The notes under the pieces: model-generated | What the model was told of the DNA's origin: nothing | The model's input: only the letters and a program-made list of their open reading frames with translations | Databases searched by the model: none | Assembly: GCA_021647885.1 (NCBI GenBank) | Contig: JAKITV010000003.1 | Location: 55,860 to 119,859, forward strand | DNA length: 64,000 nt | Reading direction: 5' to 3' | DNA from: Flavobacteriaceae bacterium | GTDB lineage: Bacteria; Bacteroidota; Bacteroidia; Flavobacteriales; Flavobacteriaceae | In this document: one piece after another, positions 51,764 through 59,443 of the stretch | How positions within the stretch are numbered: position 1 is the first letter of the stretch | How the letters are laid out: every line of letters begins with the position of its first letter | Made by a program: the position numbers and the translations under genes

Positions 51764-52525
51764 CTATATTGTTAGTTGTAAATTATCGTAAGCCAAGTAA
51801 ACGTTTTTTGGCAATGTTTGTTGCACCTCATCATGAAAACCTAATAAATGGCTTATATGTGTTAAGTATGCTTTTTCTGGCTTAACCTTCTCTATAAAAG
51901 CTAAAGCCTCTTCTAAATTAAAGTGAGAATAGTGTGGTTTTATACGTAATGCATTTATCACTAAAACTTTAAGCCCTTTTAGCTTTTCAATTTCTTTCTT
52001 TTCAATAGTTTTTACATCTGTTAAATATGCAAAATCATTAAATCTAAATCCAAATACTTGTAATATATTATGATTTACATTTACAGGAATTACTTTCATT
52101 TCTTGAAGCATAAAAGGCTTATTGGTTATAGCATTTTCTATAACCGAAGGTGCTCCAGGATATCTGTCTTTAGTTTCAAAAATATAATCGAAACGTTTAT
52201 GCAACGCATTTAAAACACGTTGATGCGCATAAATTGGAATATCGCCTTGTTTAAAAAAGAAAGGTCTTATATCATCCATTCCAATAATATGGTCAGTATG
52301 CTCGTGAGTAAACAGGATGCCATCAATTCTTGTACAATTAGCTCTTAACATTTGGTATCTAAAATCTGGCCCACAATCAATTACATAAGCATAATCCTCC
52401 CACTCAACTAAAACAGAAACACGCAAACGTTTATCCTTAGAGTTGGTACTTAAGCACACAGGATGGTTACTTCCAATAACTGGGATACCCTGAGACGTAC
52501 CTGTTCCTAAAAATGTTATTTTCAT
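51764..52525 (-). CDS. MBL-fold metallo-hydrolase (PhnP-like)
   Basis: 253 residues. KITFLGTGTSQGIPVIG is the typical N-terminus of this family. The metal-binding HxHxDH motif is in GILFTHEHTDHIIGMDDIRP, with further ligands in YVIDCGPDFRYQMLRA (Asp), VIPVNVNHNILQVFGFRF (His region) and YLTHISHLLGFHDE (His). This is the PhnP/phosphoribosyl-cyclic-phosphodiesterase-like branch; actual substrate unknown. Cytoplasmic. Confidence 0.88.
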   Translation of the reverse strand: MKITFLGTGTSQGIPVIGSNHPVCLSTNSKDKRLRVSVLVEWEDYAYVIDCGPDFRYQMLRANCTRIDGILFTHEHTDHIIGMDDIRPFFFKQGDIPIYAHQRVLNALHKRFDYIFETKDRYPGAPSVIENAITNKPFMLQEMKVIPVNVNHNILQVFGFRFNDFAYLTDVKTIEKKEIEKLKGLKVLVINALRIKPHYSHFNLEEALAFIEKVKPEKAYLTHISHLLGFHDEVQQTLPKNVYLAYDNLQLTI

Positions 52526-52870
52526 GCGTTTACAATTATTATTTAATTGTTAAAAATACTTGTGTGCCAAAATAAAGAATCATTATAAATATATACCCTT
52601 TTTGTTCAATAATATTAATTGTAATTCAAATTTAAAAGTAATATTATATTCCAATGAATTTATAGATAGACAATACTCGAATACAACTTTTATTATAATT
52701 CCTGTATTTATAATATCATATTACAAGTGATTAGAGACACTTCATTGATTATTAGATATTTAACTAAAATTATTTGTTAATTGTTTTATGAATAAAACAT
52801 GATATAAGTCAGATTATTTAGCTTAATTATATTCTATTTTTACCTAGTGTTAAACTAATTTTTATAAAAT
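52526..52870. other. Intergenic region before the transhydrogenase operon
   Basis: About 345 bases of AT-rich sequence with no gene or named motif. TATTTTTA near 52831 is one base off the Bacteroidota -7 consensus (TAnnTTTG) and lies about 33 bases before the pntA start. It is probably the operon's promoter. I see nothing else. Confidence 0.4.
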
Positions 52871-53983
52871 ATGAAAATAGGCATATTAAAGGAAACCCAA
52901 AAGCGTGAAAAACGAGTATCAATTTCACCCAATATTGCTAAACAGCTTATTGCAAAAAAATTCGAAGTTTTAGTCGAAGAAGATGCAGGAGTTAATTCTA
53001 CATTTAAAAATTTAGATTACAGAGATGTTGGTGCTGTAATTGAAAAAAGAGGTGTAGTTTTTAAAGATTCTGATGTTCTTGTTAAAATTAACCCTTTTGA
53101 TGAAGACGATTTAAAATTAGTAAATAAAGGGCAAATTTTAATGAGCCAGTTATTCCATAAATCAAATCCTGAACTTATCAAAGCTATTGCAGCAAAAGGA
53201 GTGAGTGCTTTTTCAATGGATGCAATGCCTCGAATTTCCAGAGCTCAAGATATGGATGTATTAAGTTCTCAAGGTAATCTTGCTGGTTACAAAGCAGTAA
53301 TTAAAGGAGCTTATGAGATGACAAAAATATTTCCTTTAATGATGACTGCTGCAGGCACAATAACTCCAGCAAGAGTATTAGTTTATGGCGTAGGTGTTGC
53401 TGGCTTACAAGCAATTGCTACTGCTAAACGTTTGGGTGCTGTCGTTGAAGCCACAGATATTAGGTTAGAAACCAAAGAACAAACAGAATCTTTGGGAGCA
53501 AAATTTATAACAGTTGAGCCAAACGGAGAAGATAATGAAGGTGTGTATGCCAAAGTAGCCTCAGAAGATTATGCACGACGACAAAAAGAAGCTGTTAATA
53601 AATCATTATTCAAAGCCGATTTAGTGATAACAACTGCAATGGTTCCAGGACGAAGATCACCAGTTCTAATTACTGAAGAACAAGTGAAGCAAATGAAAAA
53701 TGGTGCTGTAATAATCGATTTAGCGGCTGCACAAGGAGGTAACTGTGAATTAAGCAGAATGAATAAAGCAGTTATTAAAAATGGTGTAAAAATTATTGGC
53801 ACAACTATTTCCCCAGAAAGTGTTTCAACTAATGCAAGCGAATTATTTGCAAAAAATATGTACAACTTTATTATGCATTTAACCAAAGACAATCAATTTA
53901 AGTGGGATCACGAAGAAGAAATAACAGATGTAACACTTATTATACAAGACGGAAAAATTAGACAAAACGGTAAAACTGAATAA
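52871..53983 (+). CDS. pntAA: NAD(P) transhydrogenase alpha subunit, part 1
   Basis: 370 residues. NAD(H)-binding domain I of the proton-translocating transhydrogenase (hydride transfer between NAD and NADP). AlaDH/PNT signatures: ILKETQKREKRVSISPNIAKQL, ARVLVYGVGVAGLQAIATAKRLGAVVEATDIR (NAD-binding GxGxxG), and IIDLAAAQGGNCE. In this organism the alpha subunit is split: the membrane part is the next gene, 2 bases later. Terminal residues (TLIIQDGKIRQNGKTE) match other split PntAA proteins. Confidence 0.95.
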   Translation: MKIGILKETQKREKRVSISPNIAKQLIAKKFEVLVEEDAGVNSTFKNLDYRDVGAVIEKRGVVFKDSDVLVKINPFDEDDLKLVNKGQILMSQLFHKSNPELIKAIAAKGVSAFSMDAMPRISRAQDMDVLSSQGNLAGYKAVIKGAYEMTKIFPLMMTAAGTITPARVLVYGVGVAGLQAIATAKRLGAVVEATDIRLETKEQTESLGAKFITVEPNGEDNEGVYAKVASEDYARRQKEAVNKSLFKADLVITTAMVPGRRSPVLITEEQVKQMKNGAVIIDLAAAQGGNCELSRMNKAVIKNGVKIIGTTISPESVSTNASELFAKNMYNFIMHLTKDNQFKWDHEEEITDVTLIIQDGKIRQNGKTE

Positions 53984-53985
53984 TT

Positions 53986-54297
53986 ATGACTGAATTAATA
54001 GATTTTATTAGTAAAAATCTCCAATTAATATACATCCTAATTTTAGCGATTTTTATTGGAGTTGAAGTAATTAAAAATATTCCTGCTGTGCTTCATACAC
54101 CTTTAATGTCTGGAGCAAATGCATTGAGCGGTGTTGTTATAGTTGGTGCTATTTTAGTATTGTTATATGCAGATCCTAATAATATTGTGGCCTTAATTTT
54201 AGGTTCTATAGCTATTATATTAGGAATTATAAATGTTGTAGGTGGATTTGCCGTTACTAACCGAATGTTACAAATGTTTAAAAAGAAAAGAAAATGA
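53986..54297 (+). CDS. pntAB: NAD(P) transhydrogenase alpha subunit, part 2 (membrane)
   Basis: 103 residues, three to four hydrophobic helices. LIYILILAIFIGVEVIKNIPAVLHTPLMSGANALSGVVIVGA is the conserved start of transhydrogenase domain II, with the HTPLMSxxNAxSG motif. NVVGGFAVTNRMLQMFKKK closes it. Overlaps the pntB start by 4 bases (ATGA). Together the three polypeptides form the proton channel and the two nucleotide-binding domains. Confidence 0.95.
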   Translation: MTELIDFISKNLQLIYILILAIFIGVEVIKNIPAVLHTPLMSGANALSGVVIVGAILVLLYADPNNIVALILGSIAIILGIINVVGGFAVTNRMLQMFKKKRK

Positions 54298-55679
54298 GCA
54301 TCACTTTAAGTATTTTATATCTAATTGCAACCATAACTTTTATTTTAGGTTTAAAGTTATTAGGTCATCCTGAAACTGCTAAAAAAGGTAATTTAATTGC
54401 TGCTTCTGGTATGGGATTAGCAATAATAGGAACTATTTTTTTACATGAATTAGATGTGCCAAACTTTATTTATGCAATAATAGGAGGATCCATTTTATTT
54501 GGAGCAATAATAGGTTGGTTAATCGCTATAAAAGTCGAAATGACTAAAATGCCAGAACTCGTATCTCTTTTTAATGGATTTGGTGGAGCAAGTGCAGCTC
54601 TTATTGGTATTGTAGAATTTGGACACAATATGGGAAGTACAACACAATTAATAACAATTATTGCTGCTATTGTTATTGGTAGTATTACTTTCTCTGGAAG
54701 TATGATTGCTTGGGCTAAATTAAATGGCACAATGTGGAAAGACATTAGGCTTCCAAAATATAACATCATTAACAATTTGTTCTTTTTAGGACTATTGACA
54801 TTTGCTGTATTTATTGTGTACAGCGATACAAATAATAATCTAATAATTTATGCATTATTACTTGCCGCACTGGTTTATGGTGTATTATTTGTTATACCAA
54901 TTGGAGGAGCAGATATGCCAGTAGTAATATCACTTCTTAACTCATTAACTGGTATTGCTGCAGCTATTACAGGTGTTCTTTACGGAAATATGGTAATGAT
55001 AGTTGGAGGTATTCTTGTTGGATCTGCTGGACTCATTCTAACTTTTGCAATGTGTAAAGCTATGAATAGGTCTCTCGGCAATGTTGTTTTTGGAGCTTTT
55101 GGTGGAAATGAAACAGCTCCTACGGAAACTGGGAAAAAAGGAGGAACCATTAAAAAAACAAACCCAAGTGATGCTGCTGTTATGATGAACTATTCAGATA
55201 AAGTTATAATCGTCCCAGGCTATGGATTGGCAGTAGCTCAAGCTCAACATGTAATTCATGAATTAGAAGAGCTATTAACCAAAAAAGGTATAGAAGTTTC
55301 TTATGCAATCCATCCAGTTGCTGGTAGAATGCCTGGACATATGAATGTTCTTCTTGCCGAAAGTAATGTAGATTATGACAAGCTTATCGATATGGATGAC
55401 ATTAACCCACAGTTTAAAAATACTGACGTGGTTTTGGTTGTTGGTGCAAACGATGTTGTTAACCCAGCTGCACATAACGATCCTTCTAGTCCAATTTATG
55501 GTATGCCTATTCTGGATGTTGAAAATGCAAAAAGTATTATTATTAATAAGCGTACTATGAATCCTGGTTATGCAGGCATTGAAAACGAATTGTTTTATAA
55601 CCAAAAAACATCAATGTTATTTGGTGATGCCAAGGCAACCATACAGGAATTACTATCTGAATTAAAAGGTATGCAATAA
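54294..55679 (+). CDS. pntB: NAD(P) transhydrogenase beta subunit
   Basis: 461 residues. The N-terminal half has about eight helices (ISILFGAIIGWLIAIKVEMTKMPELVSLFNGFGGASA and following) of the proton-conducting domain. The C-terminal domain III binds NADP: VIIVPGYGLAVAQAQHVIHELEELL, HPVAGRMPGHMNVLLAESNV, VVLVVGANDVVNPAA and KRTMNPGYAGIENELFY. These are all diagnostic. It ends the operon, and a strong hairpin terminator follows at 55702-55732. Confidence 0.96.
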   Translation: MSITLSILYLIATITFILGLKLLGHPETAKKGNLIAASGMGLAIIGTIFLHELDVPNFIYAIIGGSILFGAIIGWLIAIKVEMTKMPELVSLFNGFGGASAALIGIVEFGHNMGSTTQLITIIAAIVIGSITFSGSMIAWAKLNGTMWKDIRLPKYNIINNLFFLGLLTFAVFIVYSDTNNNLIIYALLLAALVYGVLFVIPIGGADMPVVISLLNSLTGIAAAITGVLYGNMVMIVGGILVGSAGLILTFAMCKAMNRSLGNVVFGAFGGNETAPTETGKKGGTIKKTNPSDAAVMMNYSDKVIIVPGYGLAVAQAQHVIHELEELLTKKGIEVSYAIHPVAGRMPGHMNVLLAESNVDYDKLIDMDDINPQFKNTDVVLVVGANDVVNPAAHNDPSSPIYGMPILDVENAKSIIINKRTMNPGYAGIENELFYNQKTSMLFGDAKATIQELLSELKGMQ

Positions 55680-55701
55680 AGTTTGTAACTCATTTTATTT
55701 T

Positions 55702-55735
55702 AAAAGCCATTTCGTAAAATGAAATGGCTTTTTTA
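55702..55735 (+). terminator. Terminator of the transhydrogenase operon
   Basis: AAAAGCCATTTC (55702-55713) and GAAATGGCTTTT (55721-55732) form a perfect 12-base stem with a 7-base loop and a T-run. Confidence 0.9.
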
Positions 55736-55785
55736 TTTAAATAGCTCTATAATTTTTTATATTTTTGTTGTCGAAAAAAAGAGCT

Positions 55786-57240
55786 ATGTCAGTAAAATTA
55801 AAGGGAGATAAAGAAATAAGTAAAGTTCTAACAATCAAGCAGAAAGCTTTACAAATTAATCTTAACGATCATATATACGGAACCTTCGCCGAGATTGGTG
55901 CTGGTCAAGAAACTGTTCGTAATTTTTTTAGAGCTGGTGGTGCTTCAGGTACCATAGCAAAAGCAATGTCTGCTTACGATAAGGATTTTTCTGATGCTAT
56001 ATATGGCATAGAGCCTGATAAGCGATATGTAACCCAACCACGCTTAGAAAGAATGTTGGCTTATGAAATTGACCTCATTGAAGACAGGTTGAGCAGAAAA
56101 AAACATCCAGATAAATTATTCTTCACATATGCAAATACTGTAGCTACCATAGATTTTTCAAAAAAATTTAAAGGACATGGTTGGATTGGTGTCAAGTTTC
56201 AATTAGATCCATTAGAAGGTTATAATGAAATAATTATTCATATACGTTTTAAACAAACCAATGCCCAATTACAACAGGAAACCTTGGGTGTTTTAGGTGT
56301 AAACTTAATTTTTGGTGGCTTTTATATGCATGACAATCCAAAAGAAATTGTAAAATCATTATATGATAATATTGAAAAAGATCAGATAGAAATCGATATG
56401 ATTAACTTTTCTGGTTCTAGATTTACTTATGTAGATAACCGATTAATGAGTTTGCAATTAGTAAAAAACGGAATGACTGATGCTGTTATGTTTGGTCCTG
56501 ATGGCAATAACCTATTACCAGCTCATGAATTATACAAAAAAAATATTCTAGCTCTTCGAGGCAGTTTTAGACCTGTTACGTTAGTTAATATGGATATGTT
56601 TGAAAAAGCGAAAGAGCTATTTTTAAATGAAAAAACTGTAGATAAAAACAAAACAAAGTTTATATTCGAAATTACATTAGACAATTTACGTGCCGAAGGA
56701 GAAATTAATGAGCGCGACTTTTTAGATAGAGCAGAGTTATTATGCTCTTTGGGACAGAATGTAATGATTACCAACTTTCAGGAATATTATAGACTGGTTG
56801 AGTATTTTTCTGAATTTACCAAAGCAAGAATGGCATTGGCCATGGGAGTTTATAATCTTATTCAAATCTTCGACGAAAAGTATTACAGACACTTAAGTGG
56901 TGGTATTTTAGAAGCATTTGGAAAATTATTCTTTAAGGATTTAAAGGTGTATTTATATCCTCTTAAAAATCATGAAACCGGAGAATTTTACACTAGTGAA
57001 AATCTAAAAGTTCATCCACGTATGAAAGAATTATATAAGTTCTTTAAATACAACGGGAAAATGCTCGATATTAAAGACTTTAACCCAGAGATATTAGACA
57101 TACTTTCAAGAGAAGTACTTAAAATGATTACTAATGGTGAAGAAGGTTGGGAAGAAATGTTACCTGAAGGTGTTCCCGATATCATCAAAGATCATAGATT
57201 GTTTGGGTATTCAAGAAGACGTGCAAAAAAACTAAACTAA
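55786..57240 (+). CDS. Conserved Bacteroidota protein of unknown function
   Basis: 484 residues from ATG 55786 (MSVKLKGDKEISKVL). Conserved-looking stretches are IYGTFAEIGAGQETVRNFFRAGG, ASGTIAKAMSAYDKDFSDAIYG, KLFFTYANTVATIDF, GHGWIGVKFQLDP, FGPDGNNLLPAHELYKKNILALRGSFRPVTLVN, MDMF and FGYSRRRAKKLN. As I recall it is sometimes labelled nicotinate-nucleotide adenylyltransferase, but no HxGH or ISSTxxR motif is visible here. It has no signal peptide or membrane helix and appears to be a cytoplasmic enzyme. Its stop overlaps the bcp stop by 4 bases in convergent orientation. Confidence 0.7.
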   Translation: MSVKLKGDKEISKVLTIKQKALQINLNDHIYGTFAEIGAGQETVRNFFRAGGASGTIAKAMSAYDKDFSDAIYGIEPDKRYVTQPRLERMLAYEIDLIEDRLSRKKHPDKLFFTYANTVATIDFSKKFKGHGWIGVKFQLDPLEGYNEIIIHIRFKQTNAQLQQETLGVLGVNLIFGGFYMHDNPKEIVKSLYDNIEKDQIEIDMINFSGSRFTYVDNRLMSLQLVKNGMTDAVMFGPDGNNLLPAHELYKKNILALRGSFRPVTLVNMDMFEKAKELFLNEKTVDKNKTKFIFEITLDNLRAEGEINERDFLDRAELLCSLGQNVMITNFQEYYRLVEYFSEFTKARMALAMGVYNLIQIFDEKYYRHLSGGILEAFGKLFFKDLKVYLYPLKNHETGEFYTSENLKVHPRMKELYKFFKYNGKMLDIKDFNPEILDILSREVLKMITNGEEGWEEMLPEGVPDIIKDHRLFGYSRRRAKKLN

Positions 57241-57692
57241 TTATTCAATAGTTGTTCTGTATGAGCTTTGGTTTTAACTTTAGTTATTACCTGTTCAATC
57301 ATTCCGTTTTCATCTATCACAAAAGTAGTGCGATGAATACCGTCGTAAGTGCGTCCCATAAATTTTTTTGGTCCCCAAACTTCAAAAGCATTAATTACAG
57401 ATTTATCTTCATCTGCTAAAAGTGGATACGGAAATTTGTGCCTGTTTCTAAAATTAGTCTGTCTTTTTTCACTATCTGCACTTACACCCAAAATGTCATA
57501 CCCTAAAGATTGAAACCTTTCATAATTATCTCTTAAATTACAAGCCTCTACTGTACATCCAGGAGTACTTGCTTTAGGATAAAAGAACAAAACCAATTTT
57601 TTTCCTTTATAATCGCTTAATGAAATTGTATTCCCTTCTTGGTCTTTAGAGGTAAAATCTGGAGCCTTATCTCCTACTTTTAATGTAGTCAT
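57237..57692 (-). CDS. bcp: Thiol peroxidase / bacterioferritin comigratory protein
   Basis: 151 residues. One-domain peroxiredoxin: LVLFFYPKASTPGCTVEACNLRDNY has the peroxidatic cysteine in PGCT and the resolving cysteine five residues on. SLSDYKGKKLVLFF, DILGVSADSEKRQTNF, LLADEDKSVINAFEVWG and GIHRTTFVIDENG are typical. Reduces hydrogen peroxide and lipid hydroperoxides with thioredoxin. ATG at 57692 (MTTLKVGDKAPDF) is used. Convergent with the upstream gene. Confidence 0.94.
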   Translation of the reverse strand: MTTLKVGDKAPDFTSKDQEGNTISLSDYKGKKLVLFFYPKASTPGCTVEACNLRDNYERFQSLGYDILGVSADSEKRQTNFRNRHKFPYPLLADEDKSVINAFEVWGPKKFMGRTYDGIHRTTFVIDENGMIEQVITKVKTKAHTEQLLNN

Positions 57693-57728
57693 ATTTATTA
57701 TCTTTGATGTTCTCACAAATATACAGTA

Positions 57729-58388
57729 ATGACCAAAAAAGAAAAGGTAAAATTCGTAATAAATACGTTAAATACACTATATCCTAATATTCCTATTCCG
57801 CTAGAGCATAAAGACCCTTATACATTACTTATTGCTGTTCTTCTTTCGGCACAGAGTACAGATGTTGGAGTAAATAAAGTCACTCCACTGCTTTTTAAAA
57901 AAGCAGATAACCCTTACGATATGGTAAAATTATCTGTTGAAGAGATTAGGGAAATCATTAAGCCTGTTGGACTATCTCCTATGAAGAGCAAAGGTATTTA
58001 TGGTTTATCACAAATATTAATCGATAAATATAATGGGAAAGTACCACAAAGTTTTGAAGCTTTAGAATCTTTTCCATCTGTAGGACATAAAACAGCAAGT
58101 GTTGTAATGTCTCAGGCTTTTGGTATTCCTGCTTTTCCTGTAGATACTCATATACATCGTTTAATGTACCGTTGGAATTTAAGTAATGGCAAAAATGTTG
58201 CCCAAACTGAAAAAGATGCCAAGCGATTGTTTCCAAAAGAGGTATGGAATGATTTACACTTACAAGTTATTTGGTATGGTAGAGAATATTCGCCTGCAAG
58301 AGGTTGGGATTTAGACAAAGATATAATTACTAAAACTATTGGGCGACAATCTGTAATAAACGAATACTATAAAAGCAAAAAGTCCTGA
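57729..58388 (+). CDS. nth: Endonuclease III-like DNA glycosylase without iron-sulfur cysteines
   Basis: 219 residues. The HhH-GPD core is intact: LIAVLLSAQSTDVGVNKVTPLLF, SFPSVGHKTASVVMSQAFG (hairpin with catalytic Lys) and AFPVDTHIHRLMYRW (catalytic Asp). Normally the C-terminus carries four cysteines for a [4Fe-4S] cluster; here the region reads IWYGREYSPARGWDLDKDIITKTIGRQS, with no cysteine in the whole protein. Activity may persist, since the cluster has a structural and DNA-binding role. Removes oxidised pyrimidines. The stop codon lies inside the terminator stem. Confidence 0.9.
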   Translation: MTKKEKVKFVINTLNTLYPNIPIPLEHKDPYTLLIAVLLSAQSTDVGVNKVTPLLFKKADNPYDMVKLSVEEIREIIKPVGLSPMKSKGIYGLSQILIDKYNGKVPQSFEALESFPSVGHKTASVVMSQAFGIPAFPVDTHIHRLMYRWNLSNGKNVAQTEKDAKRLFPKEVWNDLHLQVIWYGREYSPARGWDLDKDIITKTIGRQSVINEYYKSKKS

Positions 58389-58409
58389 TTTAAAAATCAG
58401 GACTTTTTT
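58378..58409 (+). terminator. Terminator overlapping the nth stop codon
   Basis: AAAAGTCCTGATTT (58378-58391) and AAATCAGGACTTTT (58394-58407) form a 14-base stem followed by T. The nth TGA (58386-58388) lies within the first arm, so termination is fused to the end of translation. Confidence 0.88.
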
Positions 58410-58418
58410 CGCCAAAGT

Positions 58419-58562
58419 TTAGTTTAAAAGCGCTTCAAACTTTAATTTATTATACTTTATAATGCTTAAAGCTTGAGAATAATTCAGAAGAAAATTCACC
58501 GTTTCTTCAGTCGGTTTTAATGTTTCAAGATGTTTTGAATCTTCAATGTAAAGTTTTGCCAT
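58419..58562 (-). CDS. 47-residue protein downstream of the ECF sigma factor
   Basis: The reading frame MAKLYIEDSKHLETLKPTEE, TVNFLLNYSQALSIIKYNKL, KFEALLN is closed by a TAA at 58419-58421. It has no membrane segment and is Lys/Glu-rich. It starts 55 bases after the ECF sigma stop on the same strand, so it probably belongs to that transcript. I have a recollection of similar short proteins in this place in Flavobacteriaceae, but cannot verify it. It could be an accessory to the sigma factor. Confidence 0.65.
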   Translation of the reverse strand: MAKLYIEDSKHLETLKPTEETVNFLLNYSQALSIIKYNKLKFEALLN

Positions 58563-58617
58563 TTGTTAATTTTTGGTATTATATACTTTGCTAACGTAAC
58601 AAAACTTCTTTTATTGT

Positions 58618-59208
58618 TTAATTTGTTAAAACTATATTATGTTTTTCAATTACCTTTCTTAAATTAATTAAAGCATAACGCATTCTTCCCAAAGCAGTAT
58701 TGATGCTAACACCTGTGTTTTCAGAGATTTCCTTAAAGCTCATGTCGTTATACATACGCATAATTAACACTTCTTTTTGATCTTCTGGCAATTCTTCTAT
58801 TAAACGTTTTATATCTTCTTCAACTTGACCTTTTATTAAAGATTTTTCAGCATTTAAAGAAGAATCACTTAACACAGAAAAAATATTAAAATCATTACTA
58901 TTATCAAATTTAGGCATCCGATTGTTTTTCCTAAAATGGTCTATCACCAAATTATGAGCAATACGCATTACCCAAGGTAAAAACTTACCTTCCTCATTAT
59001 ACTTACCCAATTTTAAGGTTTTAATAACTTTAATAAAAGTATCTTGAAAGACATCTTCTGTAACATCTCTGTCAAAAACTTTCGAATAAATAAAACTGTA
59101 AATTTTTTGCTTGTGTCTTTTAATTAAGACTGAAAGAGAATGTTCATCTCCATTAATGTAGTTACTAACTAAAACAGCGTCTTTAATAAGCTCTTGTCTC
59201 ATAATCAT
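58618..59208 (-). CDS. ECF-type RNA polymerase sigma factor
   Basis: 196 residues. Sigma-70 region 2 is seen in HKQKIYSFIYSKVFDRDVTEDVFQDTFIKVIKTL and PWVMRIAHNLVIDHFRKN. Region 4 is PEDQKEVLIMRMYNDMSFKEISENTGVSINTALGRMRYALINLRK, a helix-turn-helix. No anti-sigma gene is adjacent; the only same-strand neighbour is the 47-residue gene just downstream. Start could be 59208 or two codons further, at MRQEL (59202). This is one of the widely conserved Flavobacteriia sigma factors of unknown trigger. Confidence 0.93.
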   Translation of the reverse strand: MIMRQELIKDAVLVSNYINGDEHSLSVLIKRHKQKIYSFIYSKVFDRDVTEDVFQDTFIKVIKTLKLGKYNEEGKFLPWVMRIAHNLVIDHFRKNNRMPKFDNSNDFNIFSVLSDSSLNAEKSLIKGQVEEDIKRLIEELPEDQKEVLIMRMYNDMSFKEISENTGVSINTALGRMRYALINLRKVIEKHNIVLTN

Positions 59209-59411
59209 TACTTTTTAATGCATAGAATAAAACTTCTCTGCTTGGGGATTTAAAATTTAAAAAAGTAATGTTTGTAATAGGCTTAATAGTTTAGTTTAAT
59301 GTTTTAATAGATTCCAAATTAACAACAATCATACCTAAAATGCAAAAAAGAATCTACTTTTTTAACATAAAATTGCTTTTAAATCCATTTTTATTGCTGA
59401 AATAGAAGTAG

Positions 59412-59419
59412 TATCTTTG
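59412..59419 (+). promoter_or_regulatory. Bacteroidota -7 box for uvrA
   Basis: TATCTTTG matches TAnnTTTG and lies 24 bases upstream of the uvrA ATG (59444). A TTG at 59395 is 17 bases upstream, a possible -33 element. Confidence 0.55.
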
Positions 59420-59443
59420 CAAAATTATTCCTTTAAAGCACTT

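Noticed and set aside
55275..55604. Open frame on the minus strand inside pntB
   Set aside because: It is a shadow of the strongly conserved pntB frame and has no motif or start context of its own.
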